A stretch of 64,000 nt of DNA from Nymphaea colorata. Its lineage: Eukaryota; Streptophyta; Magnoliopsida; Nymphaeales; Nymphaeaceae. The first letter of the stretch is position 1. The number at the start of each line of letters is the position of its first letter. Location: NCBI RefSeq assembly GCF_008831285.2, contig NC_045147.1, positions 24,576,981 to 24,640,980 of the forward strand. The letters are read 5' to 3'. The translations under genes were made by a program, and so were the position numbers. Positions 33,929 through 47,642 of the stretch are shown here, piece after piece. The notes below the pieces were generated by a model. That model saw only the letters and a list, made by a program, of their open reading frames with translations. It ran no database searches and was not told the origin of the DNA.

Positions 33929-35213
33929 GTTATTCTACTTTGCTTTGTTTGGGTGGTGGGGGAAAATACTTGGTATGTATATTCCATAAGCTGTCCCCAC
34001 TTCATAAAAATTGAAAATGACTTATTGCTTTTGTATGGGAAACCGAACTTGAGGGCAATTTCTGTGAGAGGTAATAGACGATGTCTAATGATGATAAACC
34101 CTCACATTCGAATTTTGAAGGCGAAACATGGATGGTGTATGCATTGGTATATGTGAGTGCAAGCGTGTGTTTTTACCCAGTATTTGGTTTCGTCTCGGGA
34201 GGTAGTGATGCGCGTGACCTCACTGTTGTCGCACACTCCTCTGTCTACACTGGAGGGCCCATAGGGTATTGGGCGGCACAAGAGCCCAGGATTTTGCTGT
34301 TTCTGTTGGAGAGCAAGGCGTCTCCTGGTCCCTCACCCCGGGTTCCTAGAGGGACGTTGCTGCTGCGGCAACGATCTGAGATATCTCAGGAGGCTTTACT
34401 GTAGGTTACCCTCAATCTGTTGGATCGCCAGGTGAAGATATGTTCTGTTCTGCTTGTGAGTGCGTACGAGGATTTCTGTTGTTGCTCGGCACCATGATCA
34501 TACCCATTGTAATGATAGGCCACGGTTGAAAGTCTACGAATATTTGGAGGTTGTGCATATCTCGTTTTTTATAATGTAACATAACTCTAATAGGTGTTAA
34601 GATTTGAAGTCTTATGGTTGTGGTTTATAAGGCCCTTATATGAATTTGTTTTACAAAATCAAATGTTATTTTTGTTGGGCCATGTTCCATTCATGGCTGG
34701 ATTTTTTTATATTCAGAGGAATTCTGACCCTTCTTTCTATCTCTACAAGTAGTTCTTGATAGATTTTGGCTCTTGGAGTGACGACATCAGTCTTGTGATG
34801 GACGGACATTGCCATTTTGGACACTATGTCGGTTTTGGGCTTTGTGTTTATTTTAGTTGTGTGGGTCCAAATGTTTTTATTGTTGAAATCAATAAAGGTT
34901 TGATTTGGTTTTGGTCATGACTTTCGCTATTATTAAAAAAAAATTTTTGGTGTTAAAAATTGGGTCGTGATAGAAAGAATTTGAGCAGACGATAATATTG
35001 GGATTTACTAAAGATAATTATAAACCATAAAGGAAAATCTTTATGGTAGGAGAGAAGATTTGGCATCATGTGAATTGTAAGAGCTCATTTTATTTAATAC
35101 GGTTCCTTACAAACGGTCGTAAAGTTCCCCATAAATGAGGGACTTGAACCATATGAATTAATGTAAGGTTGATGGTGGCCTTTTGTGGATTGCAAAAGAT
35201 TTCGTCCACGTTA

Positions 35214-38200
35214 AATCATTTCTCATCTTTGTTCTATGCTTTTCTACAGAGCTGAGAGAGATGCCTTTGATACCTGCGGGAATCCAGTCAAGGTGTGGCG
35301 GTTGCAGTCACCAGTTCAGCATGATCTCTGCAGTGTCTTTAAAGTTTAAACACAAAGAGGACTAGGTTCCCCACGCACATTCTAGCGCCTTGCATATGAA
35401 CCTAGTATCAGAACGAATCAAACAAAAAATCAGGTTAAGTAAAACCTATTTCAAACTTGTGGGGTTCGATTAATAAATGAGAGATATCGGTATGACATAC
35501 CTGAAATAAAATTAATTGAGTTTCAACTGAGATCCAGAAAAAAAGAAAACGTTAAAGCAAAATTTAATGTCAATTACTTTTACTGTTTCCAGCCTGTGTT
35601 TGCAATTCTAAATCAGACCAACCCAGACTGTTCTGAAGAAGAAATATATATATCCTTTCACCTGATCCCTGCTCAAAGCACTGGTCGTGTAAAACAAGAA
35701 AGGTTCAGCGTTTCTGTATTTGAGCAGAATTGTGCTTTTAAGAAAGTAAGTTTAGAGAACAAATGACCGCCCACGTTGCAAATGGCTTTTGAATTGTAAG
35801 AGCTCAATCAACGTCTTGGGAACAAATAATCATCATGTACTTGGTATCTTGTGCCACTTGTTGGAAGGGAAGCAGATTAATGAAGAAGGATTGCTCCAAA
35901 TGTGTAGTGGAGCTGAATGTCTCGAATGGGGGAGGCCCCTAGTAGCCTGCTTCTCGAGGATGTGTAGTTTCTTATTTCCCTGCGCAGGAAACATCTTACG
36001 GAGGTGTTTGGATGAGAAGCTAAAACCAGGTTTTGCCCCAAAACACCATTTCAGTAATGTTTTGATGACATTCAAACTTGGGTTTTGGCAAAACCTGGTT
36101 TTCTATTAGTTCAAGTGGTGCTTTATTCTTGTGAATGTTGTTCCCGGTACAGCATCTGGCTCCCTCATAGGCCTAAAAAATGTCGCTCTTGTGAATCGCC
36201 CATCACACCCTTATTTCAAGTTTACTATTCTTCAAATTGGAATTGGCAGGAACCTTGTGGAGTTTATTTTATTTGCCGATAGTTGTTGTTTTTTCTTTAT
36301 TACAAGGTTGATGGACGAGAAAAGTTGGTCTCTGATACTGTGTTGTTGCAATTCTCATTCCACAAGCACAGTATTTACTCTAAACTAAATTATGGTTTCT
36401 AATCTAACCCGATCAGGTTATTTGGATCCTTCCTTTGCTCTTTGCTTGTTAGGGAGCCACAAAGTGATAAATTTTGTTGAAAGTCTATTCCATTATTAAA
36501 GGGATTGCCGCTATCGAACACAGCATGACAAATGCTGAGATCTGCTCTTCATTTTTGGAGTTTGACGCTTGTGCTTGTTTGAGCAAGCGTGCTGTAGCTT
36601 TTACAAAACATGCATGATATTGATGCCCATAGGAGTAATTTCCTTGCAATGTGTTCGCCCTAAGATTAAAGTTCCGTAAGTGGGGAATGGACATCTGGTA
36701 ATTTATGAAACTGTTTTAAGCTTGGATTATCCCCCCTGTTTTGCATCTATCACTATGAATGTGGGTAGGGCGTTCCATACCTCTTGTTCTACTGCTTATA
36801 GCACAGACCTTCTTTTTTGAAGAAATCGACACTGGAGTCCATTTCAAATCGAGATGAGATGGGAAAAAACCAACACAAAGCTGACCCCCGTTATCTCTCT
36901 TAATCGTTGAAGGACATTAAAATCCTTCTTTTCCTTGTTTAATTTTTCAACATGTTCTTGCTTTTCCTAATTCGAATTGTTATCTTGGTCACTGCGGTTG
37001 CTCATCTCATCCGTTCCCTCTAGGATGGCTTCTGCGCGTGTGGTCAAAATCCACCTGTGTCAAAGCGCTCACCGAAATAGGCGAGGGGAATGAATGAGGC
37101 CATCTGCACCGAAAAAGTTGGTTGCTTTTACATCTTGATAGATGAGTCTTGAACATGCTTCTGCTAACTACGCATGATGATACTACAAAGATAACGCTAT
37201 TAATTGTACACTAAACTTTAACCTGAGGATTAAGAACTGCACACCTTGATTCTTTAATTATTTCTTCTTATAGATCTCTTCATTAAAACCTATCCCCAAT
37301 CCTTATCCTCACAAAATGCAGAGATCGTCTTAGAAACAGTTTTGCCGGAGCATACGTCAGCTAGTCCTTACAACATCACGAACTAATCATAGCAAACACC
37401 TGGTACCTCCACAAGAGTACCTGGCCAGGAAGAACCTACAGCCATGCCCAAAAAAGTATCCATCCCCATGTGCCTTGACAAAACAAAAGGTTGCGTACCT
37501 ACCGAGCATGGCCAAGCCTAATGGGTCCTGTTGCTCAATTGGCCATGGAGTTTGAAGTTCAGATTTGAGGTGCAAACGGATCGGAGTGAAGGTGAAACTC
37601 ACCATCTTTGACCAGTTTTCCGAGCACAGCATGTTTCTCTTTTAAAAGGTGAAAAGCCAACCTAATTTTGGGTGAGAACAAGCATGTGTTGTAGCCAGCC
37701 GTGGCCTGGGCGGCCTTTTTTCTTTGTTTTAGCCGTTTCCAGTTCCGCTGCAGCTCAGCCGACGAATGATCTCTCCTCGTCCTGACATGACCGATCTATC
37801 TTCACCAGACAGCGAGCGCGTGATGGTGGTGGTGGCGCTCCCAATTTCCAACTTGCAGTTCCGGGTGAAGAACCAACCAATCAATCTTATGGGAAAGTTG
37901 AGGCCCTCCCTCTCCAAATTCGTCAACAGGGTGTATTTTGTCCCCTTTCGGCGGAGAAAGAGGAAGCCAGATGGCAGTGGGCCACAGGAGATGAGACAAA
38001 AGTTTTATCCCCACTTGCACAAGAGAATTCCTTTCTCCCTCCCCCCTTTTTCTCTTCAATCCTTCTCTTTTTCTTTTCTGTAGGAGCATTCAGACAGCCA
38101 GCTGAGGAGCAAACTCCGTCTCCCAATTTGTTTAATAACTAGATAGAAGGAGGCAACTTGGAGTTAAGAAAATCGATTAATATTGATACAGCCAGTCACG

Positions 38201-40110
38201 ACTCAATTCCCCGACAAATCCGCTCCTATTTTCCCTTCTGGATGTCACAGCCATGGAAATCGCTAGTTCCCAGTGAAAACGGTGGCATTGCCGGCAGTCG
38301 TACCGGCGGGGGGCGGGCACACAGCCGTCTGATCTGAGTTGGTTAATTTGGCTATAAGCCTAGTGGGCCTCATCATCGATGCGCGTTCCGTCCTTGATAA
38401 TTCAATTGGTCAACAATCCGTCGCATCTTCGCAGGCGTATGTGCGTGGCAATCATGTCCGACGTGAGAAGCAAATCCTAAGTAGTAACGGGCGAATATTG
38501 TTAATGCTTTGAGGAAGATTCAAAACATTTCTTAAGAACAAGAAAATCTTTAATTTACTGGTGACAAATTTCAACTAATTCTATAGTCTCTCCGTTCGAT
38601 CCGCTTAATAACAAAAAAGACACATATTAGCTATGAACTTTATGCTTTTCTAACATGAATGTGTCTTAAAAGTTTTTTGTTATGACACGGATGAAACTAT
38701 GACCGTGGCAGAGACACATGATTCCGGCCTTGTCCTGCCAGTCTAATTAACCATAGATGCATTAAAGAAACTGATTTGCTTCATCTCTCTTAGCTAAAGA
38801 TTATAGATTTTAAACTTTCAACTCTAAATTCCTATATCAACCTATGAATTATGAGTTCTTTTTTTATATAATTGCTGAGTCCTGTCGTCATTAAGCGATA
38901 GACACCTTGAGCTTTTTCTTATAGAATTCTTCATTTAAATATGTCTCCAGCAAAGGAAAAGCATAATCTCTTCATGGACAACTGTATAACGCTGTATTTT
39001 ACATTGACAATATCAAAAGCAGTGGCGGGGCATGTGGGCTTATAGTACTTGTTTGATTCTCAGATTCATATCTCATGGTCATTTTAATTATTTATATATT
39101 GTCGCCCCTTGAAAAGGTAAAATTTAATGGGTTATTGCCCCTTCAGTCAGAAACTTTGGCCCCGTTTTGAATATATAGTGGTTCTTTGAGTTTGCTTAGA
39201 GAAAAACATGTAGTTAGTTCCAGTTGGAATACAGCGTTCTATTTGTTATTTTAAATATTTAAGAAATAAAAGAATTTACTTGATGCTGTAAGATTGACGC
39301 TGTTGCTTCAACTAAAGCTTCTAAAGCATTTAGCGGCAGCAGACCCGTCTCCGGCTTATGTGGTATCGAAGGCCGCCTGCTTGTTTAGACAAGCACTGAG
39401 AAGGAAAGGTGAGGAGTTTGAAAGGGTGGGAGGGAATCCTCCGTTCACAGCCAAACTTAAACTCGATCTGCCATGTTTACCGAGGTCGTAGATTTTATGG
39501 CTTGGTTAGAACTACGGAAGCTGAGTCTACATGGTGTAATCTTGTCGTGCACATCAACAATTACTAAAGTTGGATGGCGGGGCATATTTCCACCGGACTT
39601 TTGTCCTGGGCTCATACGTGCGCTCGTCTTTTCTAGTTGCTATTGTTCTTCTTTACACGCGTAGAGCAGTTGCATGCTTATCTTCTAGCGGAGGACCTGT
39701 GAACAGAGCAGATTTTCTGGAAGAATTAGTCGACCTCTTTCCTTCTCTCTCTCTCTGTGATCGCTGTCTAATATCAAAACAGAAGAGCCCTCGCAAAGAT
39801 AAGGTTCCATTCACGTCTAATTTGCTGAGTTATGTTAAGTTCTGTCTTGCCATCCTGGATTTCCTGAAACCCCAAGATGGGATTCACGAGCCGTACGTCC
39901 TTGAAAAAAACGAAAGGATCGGTTTGTCGGCGAGTTTCAGGTGGCAATTCCGATTTCCGACATGTTTTTCGGTTTCACTAGTCATAAATATTCCCTTGAG
40001 TTTTGCTGCGTGTTCGCCGTGCCTCGTAAAAGTTGAAGAATATGCGTTCGATTCTTCTTATTCCTCTTCGCCATCTTAACCCACTTTTTATTCCCTTATA
40101 GGTTGGGAAA
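35214..40110. other. Intergenic DNA and 5' side of the reticulon gene
   Basis: No supported gene. A small stem-loop element lies at 36022-36102. The last kilobase (39290-40110) is probably the reticulon promoter and leader: TTCCCTTATAG|GTTGGG, eight bases before the start codon, looks like an acceptor, so a 5'-UTR intron is likely. Frames at 39570-40079 have no recognisable domain. Confidence 0.45.
36022..36102. repeat. 81-bp stem-loop, MITE-like
   Basis: AAAACCAGGTTTTGCC and its exact reverse complement GGCAAAACCTGGTTTT bound an 81-bp unit. The preceding GTGTTTGGATGAG resembles the edge of common plant MITEs, but no target duplication is clear. Confidence 0.6.
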
Positions 40111-43100
40111 ATGGCGACCACAGCGGAGGAGTCGAGATCTCAGTCGGTACTCGAGAAGTTGAAGGATGAGGGGGAAGAGGTCGACTCTTCATCGTCGGAT
40201 TCCGATGGCGAGGGACCATCCAGCGTTTCCGGTAGGAAGGAGATGCCCGTACACGCCCTCTTGGGTGGAGGAAAACGTAAGAGACGTTGCCCTGTTTTCA
40301 CTTCAAATCCCCGTTGATTTTTCTTGCTGACCTCTTTTAGTCTGCCCCTCTTGCTTCCTTCTTCCTATTGTCTTTGCAGAAATTGTTTTTATCGGATCAT
40401 TTTTCTTTTCTTACTTATAAATTTTCCAGGGAAACGTTCTTGGGGATCGAAAGAGCCTATTTTCTATTTTGTATTTTTGTAATATTTTGCCTATTATATT
40501 TGCATAGTGTGATCGCACAAATCGAACCAAGTAATCTATTATTTGCAGATTGATATTTATATGTGGTTTTCTTCAGCTCACACATTTTTTCTTCTAATCC
40601 ATGTAGTCTTCTCGAAGTTAATGCTGACGCGTCCATTCTAACACCCTGCACTATCCATTTTTATTAGTCTCTCTCTCTCTCTTTCTCTCCCCCCTCTCAG
40701 ACCCTCTCGCATCGAGAGGTGTGAGTATGTTTAATTATCAAATTTAGCTTGTTTAGATTTGTTTCAAAGCGTACCGTTTCGTTTTCTATTGGCCGAAGCT
40801 TGTTTTGGAGAGTCGGTACCTAAAAGAGTTGGAAACTTGCTTGTATTTCTTATTTATGCTTTATAATTCTTATCAAACGTTTCGTTAATGATCACCTGCC
40901 GTCTTACTCCTCTTCTGCACTGAAGAGGGAGGGAAAAACTGGCGCAGTTAAAAGCCCCTTGCCATGAGGGTATCGTTTGTTTTTCTGGTTCAATGGTAAT
41001 CTTTCTCTCCTTACAGTTTTTACAGTGAAATTTAATTTTCTGGTGCTTTTTTCTTCTTTTCAGATCTTTTGATCGTGAGGATTCTGCTTCGTTAGCTTTT
41101 TCTTGCCTCAGATGCCACAGGTTCTACTTTTTGTTTGCGAAGATTTTGCCGCACAAAAAATCTTGAACTTTTCAAACAAATGGCAGAGGAAGAGAATGCT
41201 TTAATGTGTTACGAATGCCGTGAAGGCGTGAGCCTTGCTTAATGTTTTGATAATTGTGGAATTTGTGCTGGTTAAAGGACAATCTTACCATGCTAATTAG
41301 TTTTTAATAGGGTTCTGCCAGTTTGAGTAGTTGAATGTCATCGCGAGGTTTTCAATCATTTCCACTGCCTACTGATTCTTGCATGAGGAGATGTCTGTGA
41401 GCATCATCTCTGCTTCATTATTCTTTTCAGCTCCACTAAAAAGCCCCCTGTAGCAAATATAGGATGCAGTTTATGGAGCCTATAATATTCTCGTGATTAT
41501 GTCGCTTGTGGAATTTTAACATTATCTTTTACACAATTAGTGGTGTTCAGTATAGCAAATATGAAATGTGGTTCTCTGTTAAATTATATGGAACCTACGA
41601 CACTCTCATGATTGTGTAGCTTGTGGCACTTTACATGATCTTTTATACAATTAATGGTGATCAGTGCCCGTACTTTCTTGCAAAATACTGTTCCAAGCTA
41701 TACCTATTGAATCTATTTGTAGTAGTCAATACAGGAACTCAACTATGCCTACATTTTCTTCATGTTGAATGAACTTTCTTCGTATTTGGTTTTCTAGCTG
41801 CTGATATTCTCCTCTGGAGGAATACGTACACCACTGCAAGTATCCTTGCGGGAGTTACAGTCATCTGGTTTCTGTTTGAACTGCTAGGCTATCAGTTGCT
41901 TGTATTGGTCTGCAACTCTCTTATGCTGTCACTGGCTTCGTTGTTTGTCTGGTCCAATATGTCTTCCTTCATCCGCAAGTGAGCCTCTCCTGCCAGTTTA
42001 TTTTTCTCTGCATATTGTAACAGCCTATGCACATGCATGAAACTATACACAACATTCCAATCTACAATTTTATTTGTATGTGTTTGATTTTTTTAATTTT
42101 TATCAGGCTCATATTTTTTTTTTCTGACCGTGTTCAGATCTCCACCAAGATATCCTGTAATTCATTTTGAGGAGGATTTATTTGTGAGAGGAGGTGTGTA
42201 TCTGACACTCCTAATGAACCAGAGCATCACTTACTTCCAAGAGGTGGCATTGGGAAGAAACTTAAAGAAATTTGTCATGGTACTTGAATCAAAAGTGTCA
42301 CTTACTTTTCGTAACTTCTGTGTTCGATTCATACTGACCAATAAAACTTTTGTTTAGGTGGCCGTTGGATTATGGTTTCTTGCCGTAATTGGTAGTTGGT
42401 GCAGTTTCTTAACTCTATTCTACATAGGTCAGTTAACAACCCGCTTTCTCTGTTATTTTTATTTTGTTGATTGCGTGAATGATACTCTGGTGAGTCAGGT
42501 GGGACGACAAATTGGAAGAAGTTGAATTGTAGATAAAAGGTTCTAGTACTTTATAAAAACAAGGTCAGCCTACATTCATTAATTCGAATAAACCAGAATC
42601 GCTAGTCTTACACCTGATATAGGAAACATTTAGGAACCTGGTACAGCATGCTGCTTCTTGTGGAAGTTTCTTTGGACGACTTGATGAACCTTCATTGTTC
42701 ATCGTGTTGCCATTCAGCTGATTACATGGCATGTACTGACGGTCAAAATCGAGATGTTGGAGCACAAAACTGATGCATGCAGTTCAGGATCGTAGCTATG
42801 CAATTTATTGAAGTCTACATTTTTTTGTGAGGAAACCAATCCGTTGATTTACAATGAAAGGTCATAAGGTCAAATGCTTTTTCAAGTTGGAAGGTAAAAC
42901 AATGTTGGCTAGGAGAGACAAATGTGCGTAAATCCTCTTCTATTAGATTGCCATATCTTTGTCCCTTCTCATGGCACCTCTTTTGCTTGTAATTGTGTGA
43001 TGTTTTTTTTTTTTTGCAGCTTTTATCATGTTGCATACCGTTCTAGTTTTGTATGAAAGGTACGCGGATCACGTTGACTGCTTTGCGGACACGGCGCTTC

Positions 43101-43192
43101 TGGAAATCAAGAAACAATTCAATGCTTTGGGTGAAAAGTTTCCAAAGAAAATATTACCTCGAGTCCCACTTAAAAACAAAAAACAGCATTGA
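40111..43192 (+). CDS. Reticulon-like protein (RTNLB)
   Basis: Five coding exons: 40111-40276, 41798-41978, 42138-42279, 42358-42427 and 43020-43192. All introns are GT-AG, and the joined frame encodes 243 residues. An acidic Ser-rich N terminus (SSSSDSDGEG, 27-35) leads into the reticulon domain: VHALLGGGKPADILLWRN (47-64), a long hydrophobic hairpin (69-108), a cytosolic loop with EEDLF and GRNLKKF (155-161), a second hydrophobic hairpin (162-195), and the YERYADHVD...FADTALLEIKKQF tail. The C terminus KNKKQH is lysine-rich, as usual for ER retention in the family. Reticulons insert as wedges and shape ER tubules. The first intron (1.5 kb) carries a local tandem duplication. Exon 4 is only 70 bp, typical of plant RTNLBs. 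Confidence 0.94.
41449..41665 (+). repeat. Imperfect ~105-bp tandem duplication in reticulon intron 1
   Basis: Two units share TAGCAAATAT, TGGA(G/A)CCTA, ACTCTCATGATTGTGT or its variant, GCTTGTGG, ATCTTTTA(C/T)ACAATTA and TGGTG(T/A)TCAGT in the same order. They begin near 41450 and 41552. Confidence 0.75.
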
Positions 43193-43698
43193 TACGCTTT
43201 CTTTTCTTTGTCCTTTGGGTGTGATGCTAGGCTGCGGAGGTTTGTTGTAATTTATCCACTTTTTTGTTTCAGTGTGTCCTGATTGGGCTTTGGGGGCTTG
43301 GGATTTCAATGTGTTGAGGCCATTTTTTTTTTTTTAAAAAATTCCCAAGTTCATTTGTTTAGTTGTTTTGGTGCTGTTGTATCCTTTTTTTTTTTTTTCC
43401 CCCCTCTGTGGAGATACTTTCGTTGGGGGTACTCCCGGTAGCAGTTGGGTTTCTTGACGGTGAAAAGGCAGGTTTTAGTCATCCAACGGAGAGCGCATTT
43501 TAGCCTCATTTGAAGGAACGAATCGTTAGCACCATTTCAAAATTGTAATTTTCCTGTTATTAGTAAATGTAAATAACAATTCCGTTACTGGAGCTGCAGA
43601 ATCAGATATCTGTTGGCCTTCGTGGAAAGGTTGCTTTAAGTCTAGGATTTTAGTTGGCCCTTGATTTTGGAGCCCATAGCTTCTCTGGCCGTGGACCC

Positions 43699-43892
43699 TA
43701 GGGCTGTACAATGAATCTGAGCCAACTTGAGCTCGAGTTCAACTTGTATAAGCTCGGACTGAGTTTAACTCATTAAATGAGTCCATTTCAAGTTAACAAA
43801 TGAACTCGGAATTTAGTTGAATGAGCTGAGGTAGACTCAAATCTTTTAATTTTGATTAGGCTTGGCTCATTAAGTTCGAAAAAGAATGAGTT
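43699..43892 (+). mobile_element. Truncated hAT-like element end
   Basis: TAGGGCTGTACAATGAATCTG followed by GAGCTCGAGTTC and GCTCGGACTGAG resembles one end of the hAT family at 33121, with CTCGAG-rich subterminal sequence. The other terminal repeat and any target duplication were not found. Confidence 0.6.
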
Positions 43893-44700
43893 GATGTGGT
43901 TTTTCCCGCATTGCTATGAACGTGTCACATATGTGACATCTTAGGTTAATCGGTTTGCCCGGTTGGAGCAATCTGGCGGATACGAGTGGCAAACTCCGAT
44001 GCCCGAACTACAAACCAGACGGCAGGTGAGATGACTGATACTGCCATCAAGCCCCAAGGCGGCTACGAATATCATATTGACAAGAGCCGATACGGTAGGT
44101 ATCGTCCGATACGCTCCAATTTTTAGCAATATCAACAACCAACAAAAATCACAGATCTGTCTGAAGAAACCATTCTTGCGTCTCGCTGATTCTCTTCATA
44201 TCGAGAACTTGGACAACAACAGGTTAGAAATGGTTAAGCCTCCGACTGTTGAACTTTTATCACCCACCCTACACACGTTCTCAAGAAAACTTGTACAAAC
44301 TTTTTATTCACAAACGCATTCAAATTGCACCTGAAAAATTATAGCCTCCTGTTTTTGCTTCCAACCACTTTCGTGTGCAATGCATAATATTTTTTTTTAT
44401 TAAAATGTCCGCCGAAGTGAATGAAGATCACATAAATCGATAAATCCAACTCCAATTGGAAAATACGTTCAGGTTCGCTATTGAGATCCATATTTTTCAT
44501 TTGTCGCCAGACCAGCGTCACAGGTCTGGCACAGCTTACCAATGTTGTTGACGTCAACCTCAATCTCACCGATTTTCTATATACAAAATATAAGTTGCAA
44601 TTTTGGACTGATTTACGAACAATTTCCAGTTCAATTCAATTCACTAATTTTTTTTAGGTGACTTGCTCGATTCAGTAGTGGACAACATCGGAGCATCTGA

Positions 44701-44706
44701 GAGAGT

Positions 44707-44759
<53 letters not shown>
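44701..44759. repeat. (GT)n(GA)n microsatellite
   Basis: About 25 bp of GT repeats continue directly into about 28 bp of GA repeats. Confidence 0.95.
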
Positions 44760-44762
<3 letters not shown>

Positions 44763-45184
44763 CCCATCTGCCGTTAGACTTGTCAAGAGATTCTGAATGC
44801 ATATAAATTAAAGGCTACGAGTGAAAAGGAAAAAAATATATCAAGTAACCTGTGATCCAAATAATTATAAAGAAAATACACGAGTTTCTTAACTTGTTGA
44901 GAAAATCTTTAGGGGCTGCCTAACCGGAAATGTTTCAATACCTTTGGTCCTCAGTACCGGAAAGGAGAGCAATCTGCTTCACAAATGAGCACAATTTGCA
45001 ATCTTCTGGGAAGTGCACTAACGGATCTGCAACCATTCAGCAGGAAAGCAATGAGACGAAAGCATACCATACGACATGAAGGAATGCGGACCATGCTAGA
45101 CTTTCACTTTAAAGCTCGTGATTCTAACCAGCATAGCTCTCCCGTACTGTCAAGATATATAGCATAGATTTTCTCCATTGGTTG

Positions 45185-47559
45185 CTAAACCTTTTCATCA
45201 AATTCTCCAGATTGCGACAAGCTAGCAACTTTTGGAGATTTATCAGCTGGAAGAGGAGCAGTCCAACGTTCTTTGCCTCCAGGTTTAGAAGATGCATTGC
45301 CGTACCAGATCATCCCAAGTATTGCTAAAATCATGCCAAAAACTACATGCAAATTAAGACCTTCTCTGCCGAAGATCACAAAGCCGAAAAACAAAACCAG
45401 GATAGTTTTCATGTGACCAAGAACTTGGAATGAAACAGCTGTGAATCTTCCGATACAGATAAACTGGCTTAGGTTGGTGCCCACCGCTATTGTGCATGAC
45501 AAGATAATGAAGAACTGCACCAAAGAATTAAGAGAATCAACACTAGGAAACAAAACAGAGAAAACTACAAGCTGACACTTGATACTGCACTTACACCCAT
45601 AAGACCTTACTTGCTATAACAGTCAAGATGGAGGTTTCAAATGGCAAAATGCAAACAAAACAGTATTTAATTGCACCAATAGAATGCTATTAATTACAGT
45701 ATCATGTTAAAAGAACCTGGATGAAACCTGAAACCAACTTTTTCAATTATGCTAGGATTCAAATTCAGTTAAATAATAGATTTTGTTTCATATTCTAATC
45801 GTGTGACTTCTATAAAACCTTTCATCTCTTCCATTTCTCTTTTTCTTCAGTCCATTTTGAGGTCACCATCCAGAAGAAAGTTCTGTTATGGTCTATCATG
45901 TGTTCACTTCAAATATAACTCATGCACTACCATACCTAAGCATAAACTCTTCTAAAGAAGAAACATGAAGCTGTCCCATATGAAATACTTACCACGGAGG
46001 TACTATTGAAGTTATACAAATCAACTCTTTTATTTGTCAACCAGAAATCCAAGAAGGGCCCTACAAAGAGCAATGTTCCAGCCTGAACTGGTGCAGTATG
46101 GCCCAACAGGTTGAATGATCCAAGTGCATACTTCCGTTGCAAGAAATGTACATACTGCCCAAAGGAATCGAGAGAAGGAAATGTCAGTGTCTATAATAAC
46201 CTCTTTTTCCTACAGAATTAAAATATTTCATTGTTGCAGACTACATTGTCATGCTCCAAGAGCATCTGCATCCAATGACCAAAATCAAGTAGAGGATGTT
46301 GCAAGGTTTATAAAAATCTAAACCTCAGCAGTAAGTCAAGGCCATCTAATTGTTCTGTATGCAACATCAAAACCATCAATAGAATGAATTCATAAACGCA
46401 TGGTTGAAGACTGGCAAAAAATAATAATTATTGACTTTTCTTACAGCATTAGGACACAAACGCTTCCAAGCTAAAGATACAAATGATTAACTAAATGAGT
46501 GGCTATGAACTCTCCGAAGCTAAAGATACATAACTGATTCAGTAGCTAAAGTCATGCACTTACATATTGTTGCAATGAAGTGCTCCAAACAGCAATAATA
46601 GCTGCAACAAACCCCTTGGCATTCACACTGACATCAGTGACGGTGCAGACACCAACACCTAGGAGAACCACAAGGATACTCAGCTTCGTGCCTCTGGAGT
46701 AACGCATATTGTCCAATACCACTTCCAGCAAACAAGAAACTGGAATCATACTCAGCTTTGCAATCTGCCAACAGAGTAACAGATTCAGTTATATGTACAC
46801 CAATATATTAGCAGAAGAATAAGTACAATCATATAAAATATTGGAAGCAGTTGAAATTGATAACTAAGTTAAGCTACTCTTGAGAATGTTCACCTGATAA
46901 AATCCCACAGAGTTCCACATTAGACTGATATTCATGCCAACAATCGAAAAATTTGCAAAAAGAACAAATTTGAGAAGCTCTGAGAGTGGCAGATGAGTGG
47001 CTTGGATGTAACCCATCCACCTAAGGACCACGGTCATCAAGGTTGTGGTAGCAAAATGCAGTCCGGTCAATGTAGTTGCTGTAGAAATTATAACATGAAA
47101 TTAATGCGCTATAGAATATTGAGTCGCTTGAAAGGTATCTAAAAACTTTCAGTGGAAATACTTCAGTCACCAATAAAGGTCAAACGACTTTTCAACAGGA
47201 CCTTAATATTGCTAAAGAATGCAAACATCCTGCATACAACTAAACCGACTTTTGTAGTGCATGCTGACAAAGAAAAAGAAAATCCACAAAATCATCATAT
47301 GGAGCACATAATTGCCTAGACAAATGGACAAGACTAAAATGACAGCGGGAAAAAAGGCATTCCAGACTCTCAAGTGCAGAACGAAAACACAGGCTACTAA
47401 AAAGCCAGATAAAAGCAAATTTTGCATGCGAACCCACAAGATTACCATAACAAAATCCCTTGGTACAAACAAGTTGATCAAAAGAATTACATGAATGACA
47501 ACATTTGTTTAGTTCAGGTATGGCACAAATCTAGCTGAATGCTTGGACCAACTCACTTG

Positions 47560-47642
<83 letters not shown>

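Larger units (their letters stand above)
31301..34972 (+). mobile_element. Solo LTR, probable Ty3/Gypsy (Del/Tekay-like)
   Basis: The insert starts TGTAAGACCCAC and ends ATTGGGTCGTGATA, near-inverted ends of the kind found on plant chromovirus LTRs; the final CA has become TA. It is flanked by perfect GAAAG duplications at 31296-31300 and 34973-34977, and the joined flanks restore the GGAAAGAATTTGAGCA of copy A. Once the hAT insertion is removed it is about 2.86 kb. There is no primer-binding site, gag or pol, so it is a solo LTR left by recombination. The GC-rich part at 32100-32700 is open in several frames but has no recognisable protein. Confidence 0.78.
31275..35213 (+). mobile_element. 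Short LTR copy B (TRIM-like), split by a solo LTR
   Basis: Without its insert this copy is about 262 bp: 31275-31300 plus 34978-35213, counting the GAAAG target duplication once. It starts TGAGGATCAAG and aligns with copy A to the shared CGTTA end. It preserves the LINE-free arrangement (TTTGGCATCATGTGAATTG at 35056-35074). Confidence 0.68.
43193..45184. other. Intergenic between convergent reticulon and transporter genes
   Basis: This holds the 3' flanks of the two convergent genes, a hAT-like remnant, a GT/GA microsatellite and poly-T runs. Around 44090-44120 the words CGATACGGTAGGTATCG and CGTCCGATACG make a small palindromic cluster. No gene was seen. Confidence 0.5.

Noticed and set aside
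39570-40079. 169-residue frame just before the reticulon start
   Set aside because: It ends at a stop before the reticulon ATG and lacks any family signature; it fits leader or intron sequence better.
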